Part shown: positions 46,736 through 58,590 of the stretch, piece after piece
Position numbering within the stretch: the first letter of the stretch is position 1
Layout of the letters: each line of letters starts with the position of its first letter
DNA from: Oscarella lobularis
Lineage: Eukaryota > Porifera > Homoscleromorpha > Homosclerophorida > Oscarellidae
Assembly: GCF_947507565.1 (NCBI RefSeq)
Contig: NC_089192.1
Location: forward strand, 1,732,690 to 1,796,689
DNA: 64,000 nucleotides
Direction of reading: 5' to 3'
Notes under the pieces: model-generated
Seen by the model: the letters and a program-made list of their open reading frames with translations, nothing else
The model's database searches: none
What the model was told of the DNA's origin: nothing
Program-made: the position numbers and the translations under genes

Positions 46736-47109
46736 AGAAGAAATTTCAATATTACTGATCTGAGCGATGCCATTGAAATGCTGATTAGCGATTCCATTGA
46801 AGAGATCGACTTCCATCATTGCTCGACGTACGCTGGACGCCGTCGGGAGAGCTATAGCCGCTGCGAATCGGCGACGGCCAGTGCGCGACAGCTTTCTTCG
46901 AAAACGCCGCCTTGAGGATAGATCGCGTCCGCTCCATGTCGTCGCTTCGCTGTTATCAAAACGATTGGAGTCGAGTGATGCTCTGCTTTCATGCGACAGG
47001 TCCGCGGCTAGTCTCCACGAGAGGAACGCTAGCTGAGCACGAAGCGCTCGATCGTCTTTCCCGGATGCGACGAGAACCGCCTATTAATTTCCGAAACCTA
47101 CAGCGGTAG

Positions 47110-50000
47110 AGAAGCTAGAAACGCGAATTCTACGACGACGTTTGCCTTTGCCTTGATCATTCGCGCATTCGCTACGACGAATTTCGTCGTTGCGCTTTTC
47201 GCTTCGATGCGGATCGCTGTTCTGGCTCCCCGTGCCCGTCTCGACTTTGTTCTCCTCTCGATGAAATAACCGAAGAGCCTGCAGCGTACGTGTGCTGGTA
47301 GCACTTTAAGGAGATAGATTCGTGCGAGCAGCTGATCGAACATCCTCGCTACGAACCACCGGCCAAGAGAGTCGCTGCCGTATACAGGTTTGCATTACGT
47401 AACTTGTATTAGCATTATGCTAATTTGATTTCGCAGCCTACCTGCACGGAAGTGTCCGATTTGGATAGAACTCGGGGTATTACCGAGCTTGCCAGAACAA
47501 AAGCCGAAATGGGACGCATGCAGAGTGAGTTGTCGAGGTGTCGCCGTCGGATATTGGACTTAGAAGACGAGAACAGGAGGAGTCTCGGTCGAATCCCGGT
47601 AATTGAGCAGACAGGTCTCAATCTGCATTTTAGCATTTAATTAATATCCTACTAATAGACTTATCTGGGTTGATGAAATCTTCCAGAAGGCTCTCATCGG
47701 CAGGGGAGGAAACAAATTATACAGTGCAAATGAAATGGAAGAATTCTGCAGAGTGCACGCTCCTGGGCTGTTCGACATCCTGAAGAAGGTTGTCACCAGC
47801 GGATACTCGAGCAGTTTAGACGAGGACAGAAGAGACCATCTAAAGCGCCAGAGAGTGGTAGCTGAACTGTATCGTGTTGTATACCTTGGCAACCAGGTAA
47901 AAAAATTGTAAATTATTTAAACTAAAAATTTGAAATCATGATTTTCAGCAGCTAACCACATTTTTCAACGACGTTGGGTTGCATTTGGCTCTCGAAGGCT
48001 GTTCCTAAGCAGCTCTTGAGTGTGGAAGATCAATTGGAATATGTGGCCATCCTCGAACGATACTGAGATTCAGAAAGGAACTTGCGAATGACAATAAAAG
48101 ACCGGTAAACATGCCCCATATATATTTATTATAATACATGTATGAAAAATAGGTAAAAACATTTATTCAAAATTCGGTTGACAAGAATCAGCTTACCTTG
48201 CTCATTATCGACGACTTCAACGCCATTCACACCATTCAACGCCCGACTTCATCTGAAACATCAACTGCCATACACATGGTTACGTGCATAGTCGACGTAC
48301 AAGATACAATTGGGAAAATTCCTCTCCCTCTTCCTCAAACGACGTCCATTCACTACAAGCCAACATCAGATACCAACAAAGGAGCTGCCAACGTCGGACG
48401 CACCTGGGATCACGTTTCCACGTATTTAGCCGAATACTTCCAAAAAAATTGGCTGTCTTCTCTTCCGGAGAATTTCCGAAATCTCAACATGAAAGATATC
48501 CATAAAACTTTAGTTGATTTACGGTAAGTAACGGAAACCAAACAATACCGACTGGTAATGACTGTATCCTAGGTTCTACGAGGCACGAAATCAAAGAGAA
48601 CTTATCTTCTCCGAAGTGTTCAACTGATCGACGAGCTTCATCAAAATCTGAAATCAATGAAAGATTACAAGTGCGCGCTGACAAATGCCTTTGATATTCA
48701 CCCGTCTCTGAAACAGTAAATAGGTTTGAAAGGGTTTCCACCTTTTTTCCTTTACCCCATTCTCAACTTATTTTCTTTCTTTAATTGTTCAAAGGGTAAA
48801 CTACACCTGCCTCCAACTGGTTATTGAATTCTTGTACCGTTGCACCGCACAATGGCCTTCGGGCATCAATCAAACTCCGTAAATGCTAGATCGTAGGAAT
48901 AAACTCGCAGTAAGATTTAAATGACGCTATGCAGAAATCTGCTGAAGGTAGATGATATGTTTGGTTTATCTGGACTGAAAAAAAGCTTGTGTGAACGTCT
49001 GAGAAAGCACTGTAAATATTTTCGCCGAGTACATATAAGTTTCATACCAGGGTATAGCTTTTGTGTAACCAATTTGTTTAGTCAAGTGTGGATAAATGCT
49101 GTAGCATGGTGCCAAAGTGTTTTCAAATGGCTTGTGAATATTGCTTGGATGAGCTTAGGAAAGATTGCCTTGAGTGAGTTTACAGCACTTTTAATTAGGC
49201 CAAATCTGGAAAAATATTAATTTGAATTTAGATGGCTGTGTCTTTATTTTGAGTACGGATGGACAACTAAAGCATTTGCTTCTCTTTCTTCTGATTGCCA
49301 CCGGGAAATAGTAGATGCTAAAATCAAATCACATTGGTAGAATCGGCGCGTTTATCTTCTTTTTTGAAAATATGCTAACGAAAACGTCATTGGAGCACTA
49401 CAGGTTGTGCTTATCTGAGAGTTCAGAGATTCATTTTGAGCGACTGAGCCAAACCAAGTATATCATTGATATAGAGCTAAGGGACGCCGGCATCAAATTG
49501 ATTAGTCGCAACTTTCTTCACATTGTGTCTATTGATATGGCTCTGCAATCTCTCTGCGATGTAAACAGCTCTTCCTTAATTTCTTTTTATCAGAATCGTA
49601 TGTTTTTTAGAGGGCAAGACCTTTTCTTCCTTCACTAATTAGGCAGATCACTTGTCAAAAGAGAATTGCTGCAATATTTTACTGACCTTAGAAGGCATCA
49701 AGGTTAGCGGCTACTACGGAGAAAGCGTCCAAGTGAGTCTATAAGCGTCGTTATTTTGGCGCTGTCTAACACATAGTGACCACCATTACAAAATTGCATG
49801 CTTCTCTACGAAATGTTGCTACGATTTCTTTTACGATTTTGTGACAAAATTAAAAGAAAACGTAAAAAGAAAAACGGCAGCGTCTTATTTGTCAGAGATC
49901 CAAAAGACTGATGGTTGGAAAAAGCTACCGAAGGCGCTACAAGACGACGTGGAAATAGAAAGAAGTTAGTTTTATTAATTTTGGAGTGCATTAATTCAAT
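47110..50000 (+). pseudogene. Second DUF6589-like gene remnant
   Basis: Exon-like blocks: EFYDDVCLCLDHSRIRYDEF to KRVAAVYR (about 47123-47392, one TAG inside); a coiled-coil block ELARTKAEMGRMQSELSRCR (about 47485); then IWVDEIFQKALIGRGGNKLY to RVVAELYRVVYLGNQ (about 47665-47897). After an intron come TTFFNDVGLHLALEG and a degenerate HPRT-like region, then LLIIDDFNAIHTIQRPTSSE (about 48199). The IDDF-NIHTIRRPT-like motif after a C-x-L-Y-RSQ-like segment is, as I recall, typical of the N-terminal half of DUF6589-type proteins. Later parts to about 50,000 are only weakly interpretable (KENVKRKTAASYLSEIQKTD, about 49852). Stops and frame changes are present. Function unknown. Confidence 0.4.
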
Positions 50001-50382
50001 GACGGTACATCCATGCAGCTGCCGCTGAATTCTGAACAAAAACCTGCCTGTCAAGTGAAGCTAAAACCTGAGAAGAAGCGATATCATTTTATGTTCTTTG
50101 TACTATTTCAAATTGATCATTCAATTTCGTTTGTCTCCTGAGTATCGTGTTTGTTGTTGTTCTAGATCTTTCGCTTGGTGTTAGTTCGCGTGACAATGTA
50201 TTTTAAATGTGAGAACGACTGAGTGACTGATGGCGAGCAAGGCATGCTACTCTGCTACTCGAAGACATCTTCTGACTGGTACATATATGTGTGTTGCGTG
50301 CGCTATTCGTCGTAGTTGTCAACTAGTAGTTGCAGAGTTGCCAAGGATGAAAGGAGGGCAGGTGTGAGATTTTTTTGCGCGC

Positions 50383-50448
50383 GTAGCCCCCCCTCAAAAT
50401 TGTAGCCACGCCCCCTCAAAATTGTAGCCACGCCCCCTCAAAATTGTG
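50383..50448. repeat. Short tandem repeat, 25-bp unit, about 2.5 copies
   Basis: Repeated cccccctcaaaattgtagccacg words, three copies of ccctcaaaattgt. No function is evident. Confidence 0.85.
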
Positions 50449-50623
50449 TCAAAACTGCTAAGATTACCCATCGCACCATAGATGTGATTAATACACTAAT
50501 AGTTATGGATCACATTGGAAATACATCAACTATTCTGGCAAGTTAGTCCGACAGTCCCGAATTGTTCTTCACGTAAATGTTGTATAATGCATTTAGTAAT
50601 TATACATTTAGTCGCAGCAGTGA

Positions 50624-52120
50624 TCAATGTTTTCGGTGCTGCTTGTTGTACTCCCAAGTCGCTTTTTTGGCATCCCGCAGGAGTCCGTCGCTTGGCTCAA
50701 ATTTGTGTGCCGGTTCGTCATCTGAACATTTAATTGTCAGTATGCTTGATAGAGTTCCTTTTGGATCAAGATTAGGACGAAATGAAGTTTTGTTTTTACG
50801 AATTATAGAAAAAATGCGTTCTCCCGCCGCATTAGAATGAGGAATCACCAAAATAAGTTTTGCAACTTTTGAGAGGCGCTGAGATCTTGGCAATCCAATA
50901 GGCAATTTTAAAGACGACAGATAGTGCCATATAACGTCTATTTGGAGGTGCGCAGTGTCGCCCTCCCTAATTCTGGCTTGGTCCCGGACTTTCATTAGAA
51001 TTTCCCCGTCTAACAACATCTGATAGTCCTTAAACTCGGCATGCAGTAGATCTTGCTCCATCGGATCGCTGAACGGTAATAATTTTTCAAATCTATACCA
51101 CGACGCTCATAACCTGAAATCATGCTAGTTTACTTATACCTTGTAATAAAGTACTCAACGTGAGAGAAAGAGGAGTCCAAACGCGATGTGAAATCCAACC
51201 AAGAAGCGCTTTTTATCGTCGCGTCGTGAATAGGTAAATTTGATATTGCATAACGAGTTGCTATTTCATATAATGCTCTGACAGCTTCGTAGAATGTTGC
51301 AACATTTCGTTGAGAGACACTACCGTCGGAGAAAAGCTGCCGCAGCCTAGCTTTTGTGGATGTACCAATAAAAAGTTATTCGCCTAAAATACTTTTGATT
51401 AGGGATCCAATTAGAAAGGAAAATGCTTCACACCTGAGTTCTGGTTCGCTCTTAAGTCAAACTGCAGAGAAGAGATGTCGGTCTTTGCAGCATGTACAAC
51501 GCGAACTTCACATAGTTTCGTCGCTAAATTCAGCAAGAATTGCTCCATTTGCGCAGACAGAAACGGCAGAAGAGGATCTTCTCGTTGAAGAAATAAGTTG
51601 AACGTAGTGAATCCGCTAAGAGCTGCCTGAAAAAACAGCAAATAAATTTCCGTCATTGGATCATTAAAAGCCAGCTTCAATCTCTTAAATCGAGCGTGAA
51701 AATTGCCTAAAAATTCAATTGTTAGGTTTATAGCGTATCCTTTATGTAATAGTACTGTTAGAAAGAAAGTAGCTTTTCAGACCGTCAAACTGCCGAACAA
51801 CGCGAGAAACGGCATTTTCAAGACAAAGCCATCTTGTTGAAACATGTTTGACAATTTGCCGGTATTCAATATCGCAGAATTGGCAGAATTCTGCCAAGGA
51901 GGCCTTTCTCTTTGTACTTTTGTCAAACCAAAAGTACGTATCGACGACTAAATCTTCAACGTTAAAACTCAACCTGCATCGATAATATAAAGCACGAAAC
52001 CAAAGAGGAACTAAAAGCTTGCCTTCTGAAATGCATCTGCTGCCTTTCTAGCAGTGTTGTGAACAATATGGCATGGGCATCCCATTACAAATGTCGCCGG
52101 ATTTTTCTGAAGGACTCTAG
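50624..52120 (-). pseudogene. hAT-superfamily transposase remnant
   Basis: The minus strand from about 52110 gives VMGCPCHIVHNTARKAADAF in two frames. Next are EFCQFCDIEYRQIVKHVSTR and WLCLENAVSRVVRQFDGLK (about 51880-51770), LKLAFNDPMTEIYLLFFQ (about 51675), and an hATC dimerisation region AKLILVIPHSNAAGERIFS (about 50860) with SFRPNLDP. hAT transposases cut and paste with 8-bp duplications. The N-terminal BED finger and first catalytic region are missing, the frame changes several times, and no terminal repeats were identified. Confidence 0.75.
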
Positions 52121-52161
52121 ATTTGATTGAATTTCTTACTCCCATCATAGCAAAAGATCAT

Positions 52162-52199
52162 CAGTCTGTGCAATGTTGCTTGCAACGTTGCACAGACTG
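52162..52199. repeat. 38-bp near-perfect palindrome
   Basis: cagtctgtgcaatgttgc and gcaacgttgcacagactg are reverse complements with one mismatch and a 2-base centre. It lies about 40 bp beyond the upstream edge of the hAT remnant. Confidence 0.85.
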
Positions 52200-53131
52200 A
52201 CCGGGACTTTAGCGTGTCAAAGAGGTGGTGTCCGTACGCGTAACTAGATTAAGACGAGAGGTTGGGCCAGAGTCTCTATATGCGGCCCTGGGTTGGGCCA
52301 TTGGAGTCACGTGACAGGCGCGCAGACCCCTATTCAAAGCACAACGGTCGTTGGGATCTCTCGCTGACGGTCAGTTCGGCGAATCGACGTGTCGAAGTAA
52401 GTACAAGCCGGACGATCGATACATTACGCGGCTAGCTTTCTCAGAGATCGACTTTGGCGACGGCGTTCTCCGTCGCCAACTGGCTGGGACTCGCCTGGGA
52501 GCGTAAGGGAGGAAAACGACCTGTCTCAGTTTCTTAATAGCGTCTTTCCTAGGCATGTTTCGTTACTCCGCGCGACCGAAGGGGCGAGAAAAGACCCAAA
52601 ACGCAAGGTCGCCGGAAGGGAGGGTTCGAAAAGTATACTAATCGTTTCTTCTTTAGGCTGTACCAGTCATATTTCGAGTCAGGAGTGGAGCTCTAGGCGG
52701 TAAGCTGGGCAGGGTGGGGAAGGCTAATTTTTCTCTTCTTTAGCGTTTTTATTTTCCTAACCAAGTAAGTCTACTGTTAATTTTAGGTTTAGGTTAGATT
52801 AGAATTTTTACATGGCATCCCTGTTTTATGACTATTTTTTACGATTTTTTTATAGAATTTTTTACACAATGCATGATAATATTATGTTTTTTTGTAGTGC
52901 CCGAAGCAGGCCGGAATTAGGTTTTTTTTAGCTGCTAGAACTGTAAATAGTAATTTATAGATAATAAAAAATATAGAAATAATTTTTGCGCTAAACTGCT
53001 CGCGTGATGCCAATTAAAGTGGATTCCAGAGGCACGCTCCAGGTAATTACCCGTTGCACGTGCACAGGTAATTGGTTAATAAGGGGCGGGCTTTCGTTGT
53101 GACGTAGCGTGTCAAGACCGTATTGCTGCAG

Positions 53132-53884
53132 CATGGCATTATCTGTCCAAAAGTGCGGCTGTTAGTATTTCCAATTAATGTTCACAATAAGCATTGGATC
53201 CTGGGAGTGAGTCGCCTTTGAAATTTAAGATGAATAATAAAATAAAATTATGTACTTCACTTTTAGCTGGTAGACTTTACAGAGACGTCGGTGACTGTGT
53301 TAGATCCTTTGGGAGAAGCAGGAAGCGGTAACTGTTTAGAATGGCGGCAAAAGATAATGTAATGGAATAGCGTTATTACAATGTATCATGCGCTGTAACG
53401 TCTTGTTAAATGGAAATTGCTTCAATGTGTCAAGGATGATGGGAGCTGGCGCAAGTGGAAATTTTTCACTATAAAGGATTTCAAGGTATAATATCGTGTC
53501 TACATAATATATAACATGCAGTCACTAAACAACATGCAGACTTTACCGTTGCAAAGGAATGGCAGCGATTGTGGCATATTCGTAATTATGGTAAGACTTC
53601 AAATTGTTACGTTAATTTCTGAAATTGTGGCTAATAGTACGCCTTGTGCAAAATATTAAAAAGGACGCTGACTTTTTCTCAAGTAAGTGGCGCCAATGTC
53701 GGAACTGACTGATATCAATGTCACTTAGGTTACCATGGAGAAAATACGCAAATGGATAGCCGGATTGCTCCTCCAAAATTCCCATAGGATTCCGGGCGAA
53801 TTGGATACAGATGACAGTCAGTCTCTGAGGGAAATGGGGATATGCAACAGTTCTTCAGAAGACTCATGTAAACCTGTAACGTAG
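53132..53884 (+). pseudogene. C48 (Ulp1/SENP-like) SUMO protease, five exons, two in-frame stops
   Basis: Exons: 53132-53206 (VFPINVHNKHWILG, catalytic His), 53267-53485 (VDFTETSVTVLDPLGE, catalytic Asp, then a long block ending FFTIKDFK), 53522-53590 (LPLQRNGSDCGIFVIM, oxyanion Gln and catalytic Cys), 53638-53682 (YALCKILKRTLTFSQ) and 53729-53884. Borders are GT-AG and phases agree. TAA codons at 53360-53362 and 53396-53398 interrupt the second exon. The family cleaves SUMO precursors and conjugates; transposons also often capture such genes. Possible earlier exons near 52555 (MFRYSARPKGREKTQ) and 52658 are unproven. Confidence 0.75.
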
Positions 53885-54520
53885 CAGATATCATTCGTTT
53901 TGATATTCTGAATAGTCGAAATGGTCGAAGAAATGCACATACAAAAGGCTGATATATGCTTGTGGGACGAAAAGTATGTTACACACTAATATCTACTTCT
54001 TTCAACAACTACTCTTTTTTCATTAAATAAGAATTGCTCAATACAATAGACAAGCTTTCGAGTCAGTGTACAGAACGGCCAACTAAAATACCTATTCTTA
54101 ACACTAAAAGCGAGCTGCACACATGCATGCATATGTTTATATAGTAGGCTCACTATGCTCGACAATTAGATGTTTGGAACTTTAAAAGTAGGCTTTCGTT
54201 TCCGTTTCGCGTGCGCTACAGCGAGATATCCCTGGCGCAAGAAGGCGCAAGACGGAGACGGAGCGCTCCGCTCGTGAGACGGCGAGGAAAAACGAAGTCC
54301 TTCCTGCCTTCAGGTGAGCTTTGGGAAGTATTGGCTTTGCAGCTATGGACGGGCTGCGCGGGAATTGGCCGTGCAGCTCCTCGCTCGCATCGTAGAAGCC
54401 TTGGCTCGCGTCGGTAGGCTATCGTGCGTCATTCAATGACGCCTCGGCTTAGTTTAGGCGCCCTAGTCGCTCGCGATTCCGACCGGAAGTAGAAAGTCGA
54501 GCGATTAGGTCCCCTCACTA

Positions 54521-54710
54521 ATGTTTTCTGACTTTTTAGGCTATTCTGAAGACGCAGGAAGGATCCAAGAGAAGCTCAAGCAGCTGTGTTTCGGCTGCGA
54601 AGGAAACGGTAAGTTGCAGACACCATTTTCAAGTTATTTATCTGAATCATCTTGTTTTTATTTTTTCCAGAGTTCTGGGATAAAGAAGAAGGCTTCCAGT
54701 ATTTTTAGAT
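54521..54710 (+). other. Possible last exons of a small gene
   Basis: GYSEDAGRIQEKLKQLCFGC (from about 54539) ends before gtaagttg (54610). After a ttccag acceptor it continues EFWDKEEGFQYF and a stop near 54707. An aataaa lies at about 54746. A start and earlier exons could not be fixed. From 54770 to 55190 the sequence is AT-rich with an unrecognised ORF (54772-55182). Confidence 0.3.
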
Positions 54711-55197
54711 TTTTTGTATTTTGTATTTTTTAAAAATATTTTTTAAATAAACTTTTTGCAACTCATTTACTTTGCCTTGGAAAAGCGTACAAATATCCCC
54801 CAACTTATCTGCAAGAAAAAAGATTTTGAAATATGCTAAAGTTTTCAAAATATTTCAAATTATATGTAAGTTGTTTTTGTTACTGATTTCTGAAAAAACG
54901 GGCTCAAAAAAATTTCAAATTTTAAACACACAAAGAATCTACGTAATGAAATTTTTTATGTTTGAGTTCAATGTCAGAAAGTATTTATTGAAGGAAATAT
55001 CGATTTTTGAAATTTACATTTGGGACTGCTGTTTTTTTATTGCTAATAACTTGCGAACGGATTGTCAAATTCAAAACATTTTTTCGCATATTGATTTCTC
55101 TACTAATTCTATTAGATACATTAAAAGAAGTAAAAATGAGCGTTATTGCCTTGATTGGCGACTAACGGCGAAAGCCGTGTAGTGTTACATGAAGGTA

Positions 55198-57175
55198 TTC
55201 TCTGTCCACGCTCAGTTCATACGTGCTGGGGAGGAAGGGGTGGGTGTTATGATCTAATTAGCCCAGGCTCGGTTAGTTGTGCTGGAAGAATCGCTTCTTT
55301 TACCACAGTTTGAAAACTGTGTATAGCATAAAATATATACAGTAGACATACATTGGGCCTTTCGAAACCTTCTCTTGGCTAATCAGTCATGCTGCGTATC
55401 GTTTGGCAGTCTGCTTGCTCGATCCCCTTCGCGCGCGCTGTTCTCGCGACCTCTACTAGTAGACGTGAGATTTACCCACCGCTTCTTGCGTCATGCCGCG
55501 TGGACAGAGGATAACGTCGAAGGAAAAGCGTATTGTACATCGAGTATGGACGTTTTTTAAGGAGGAGAGCGAAAAGGACGCCAGGGACCGGATAGGGGTA
55601 CAGCGGGTTCTTGATCCACTTCATGCCGCCACTGGATTTTCGAAGCAAGCTCTGTGTAAAATTAAACGGGAGTTTAAGGAATCCGGGACGTTTTCTCCCA
55701 CGCCAAAAAAAGCCAAACGTTATTCGGTTTCACGCCTTGTCATTAACGTCGATGACTTCGATAGATCAACTATTCGACAGACTCTTCATGGCTTTTACGA
55801 AAGAAAAGAATACCCTACCCTTATTTCGCTTTTAAAAATCGTTCGTGAAGAGGGAATTTTCAATGACGGGAAATCAACGTTGGCCAAACTTTTGAAGTTA
55901 ATAGGTTTTAAATACAAGAAAAGAAACGACAAAAAATATTTTTATGAGCGCAAAGATATTGTCGACCAGAGGCATCGTTATCTTCGTGAAATTAGAAAGT
56001 ACAGGAGAATGCAAAAATCAAAATCGTTTTTCTGGACGAAACGTGGGCAAATTCCCATGTAGCACCTGAAAAAATCTGGCTTTATGAAACAGGCGAAGGA
56101 GGATGGAAAAGACCGTCCGGAAGAGGAAAGCGCCTAATAATTTTACATGCAGGTAACGGTTGTGCAAGGAGTGAAAATGTTTTTACGTACATTATTTCAT
56201 AGGAGGAGATATGGGTTGGATACCAAATGCGGCATTGGTATTTCGATCCAAAAAGCAAACTGGCGATTATCACGACGAAATGAACTCGAAGCATTTTGAA
56301 GAATGGCTTGAGAAAACTCTTATTCCTAACGTTCCTGCAAATTCAGTTATTGTTCTTGACAACGCACCGTATCATAATCGTGTGATTGATCCCGTTCCCA
56401 CAAAGTCGTCAAAGAAAGACGTTATGCAGAAGTGGTTAACTGATTATGGTATTGCCTGGGAAAGATCCGACTTGAAAAGCGATTTAATGAAGAAAATCAA
56501 AGAGTCCAACCCCAGAAAAGCCTATGCTACAGAATTGCAGAGACCAATGGACTCGTTGTATTGAGAACACCAGTCGCACACTGCGAGCTCAACCCGATAG
56601 AACTCGTATTATCAAAGGTAAAAGGATATCTAAGAGTAAATAATACATCGTTCAAGCTTGCAGACTTCGAATCACTTGTACCTGCAGCTTTTCATTCAGT
56701 CTCGCAAGAGATGTGGCAACATTTTTGTACACACGCAATCAAAGAAGAAGAAAAATGTTGGGAAAAAGATGGCCTATTTGAAAACGCAATAGACGAATTC
56801 TGGATAGAACTTAATGTCGATGATGACGAAAAGGACGAAATTAGTGATGACGAAGAACTTGATCATGAAGACCGAATTCTAATGTCTGCTGATTTATGAA
56901 GAGTAAACGAAAGATAGAAATTATACATTTAAAGACGTACAGTAAATAATGAGATAATTGGGCACGCCCCTAAAAGGCGTGCCAAACCGCAAAAAAACCT
57001 TTGACGCGCGGGTGCCTCATATGGCACGCAACGTATGTCTTTTGCTGTATACGGGCGTTTGATTTTGCTACCGGGAACTTAGCGCTTTCGGAAGACGAAA
57101 AGACGGACCAAATAGAAGGTACGGGGCCGAAGATATACGCGTTTTTTGAAGTATGAACTGAGCGTGGACAGAGAG
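55198..57175 (+). mobile_element. IS630/Tc1/mariner-group element with long D-E spacing (Sailor-like)
   Basis: Inverted repeats of 25 bp: the left is tctgtccacgctcagttcat flanked by a few more bases (55198-55222), the right is its complement (57151-57175). They differ only at the first base. TA dinucleotides flank both (55196-55197 and 57176-57177). The 1,978-bp element carries one transposase reading in the plus direction. Confidence 0.85.
55493..56899 (+). pseudogene. Tc1/mariner-group transposase, D-E spacing about 80 residues
   Basis: The start is ATG 55493 (MPRGQRITSKEKRIVHRVW). An N-terminal helix-turn-helix region comes first. A frame change follows near 56020, then VFLDETW with the first Asp (about 56030) and EKIWLYETGEGGWKRPSGRG. 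A short GT-AG intron is possible at about 56152-56203. NSVIVLDNAPYHNR has the second Asp (about 56355). After a frame change near 56535 come LRTPVAHCELNPIELV with the Glu (about 56600) and an acidic tail to 56899. I count about 80 residues between the second Asp and the Glu, against 34-41 in classical members. A lineage with DD82E (Sailor) is described for this group and fits. Two frame lesions suggest it is inactive. Confidence 0.75.
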
Positions 57176-57177
57176 TA

Positions 57178-58590
57178 GCTGAAGCCTTTAGAAAATGTGA
57201 CCGAGCCCAACTCGAATTGCAAAAGCGCAATCGCAGCCACTGCAAACTAGCATGGATCGATGTCAGCCTAGGCAAGTAGTAAAACCCTAGAATTGCATTT
57301 GAATCCGTTCCTTCGCAGATAAGATATCGACACTTTTCGTCTCAGGACGACAAAACTCAACCAATTTTTCTGCAATTTACACAACTCATTGAATAGGTAA
57401 TTTCAAATCTATTTTCAAAGCGACCTAAGCAAAAATCCTTTTATGAAAGTCGCAATTAGCGTTCAAATGTAGGAAAAAGAGCTAGCGCACACTATACATT
57501 GACAGTTTTTATCGTTTTTCATCAAAAAGAAGCCGATCGGACGTATCGCTACCATGCAAGCGGCTTCTTCAGAGTTTTCTGAAGCCATCTGCAATGGTAA
57601 GAGTGAATTATAAGTCACGAGCAGCATAACGGAACTCGCGAACTCCATCGCGATTTCCACTCAGCGACGCAGACGTTCTTTTTCTAGTCCATCTTTTGTT
57701 ATTGCTCTCTTCTATACCTCCTACAGACGCTAAGTTAAACTAGTAAGCCTAAAACCCTAGCCCAACCCTAATTAGGGTTGCTTAGTGCACTGAAACCCTG
57801 TCTTTTTAGATCGTCAGCGCTTGCAAAAATATCCACTCATCATCTCGGTTGCAGAAGTCTAACACAGTGAAGCTCTTTTTCAGATAAGTCAATTTTCACT
57901 CAACAATGAATGAGCTTGATACTTTTAACTGTCATTTCTGTATGGAAAAAGTTATGATTGAAATGCATCAGAAGAGAGAAAATTTATGAATGGACTGCTT
58001 ATGCTAAAGTATAACTCAGCAAAAAAGAATTCAGCTCATACCAACTGTTTGCCTTGCAGGCGCAGGCAGCGCCACTTTTTTGCAACTTTTCGTGTAAGGT
58101 AAGCAAAAAAGTCAGCGTCACTGTGTAATGTGTTTTCTAATTTTATTTGGTGACAGAAAAAAAGATTTGACGAACAAAAGAACACCAGTGAGGCGAAGGA
58201 CGAATCTTTGAAGACCATATGATGGACGAGATAGGATGTCATTTGATATTTGCTATAATTCAGATAAGCCAAAATTCCAGTGTTTACTTTTCTTTCTTTT
58301 TTGACATTATAGTGAGCAGGAATGGTCAGAAGGACAATTCATGGCAGCTTCTTGACGACCGGTGCAACTTATGGCTGATGACGAGTACGTGATGTCGGTA
58401 ACGCCATTAATTTCAACATTATAACGTTCCTGTACTATTTTTCTAGAATTAGCTTATTTATTTAGATCAACTCAACTCGATAGAACGCAACGACAGTATA
58501 AGTCAAAACTCAAAGCATAAGTCAAAGCTCAAGAAAGAAGTTCAACAAGTCAAAACTCAAAATATAAGTTCAACACCGTGAATGAAGAAG
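57178..58590. other. Region without a supported gene
   Basis: Short ORFs only. A degenerate telomere-like tract (ccctaaccctaattagggtt words) occurs at about 57755-57782. At 58495-58590 there are repeated aagtcaaaactcaa words. No RNA gene was seen. Confidence 0.4.
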
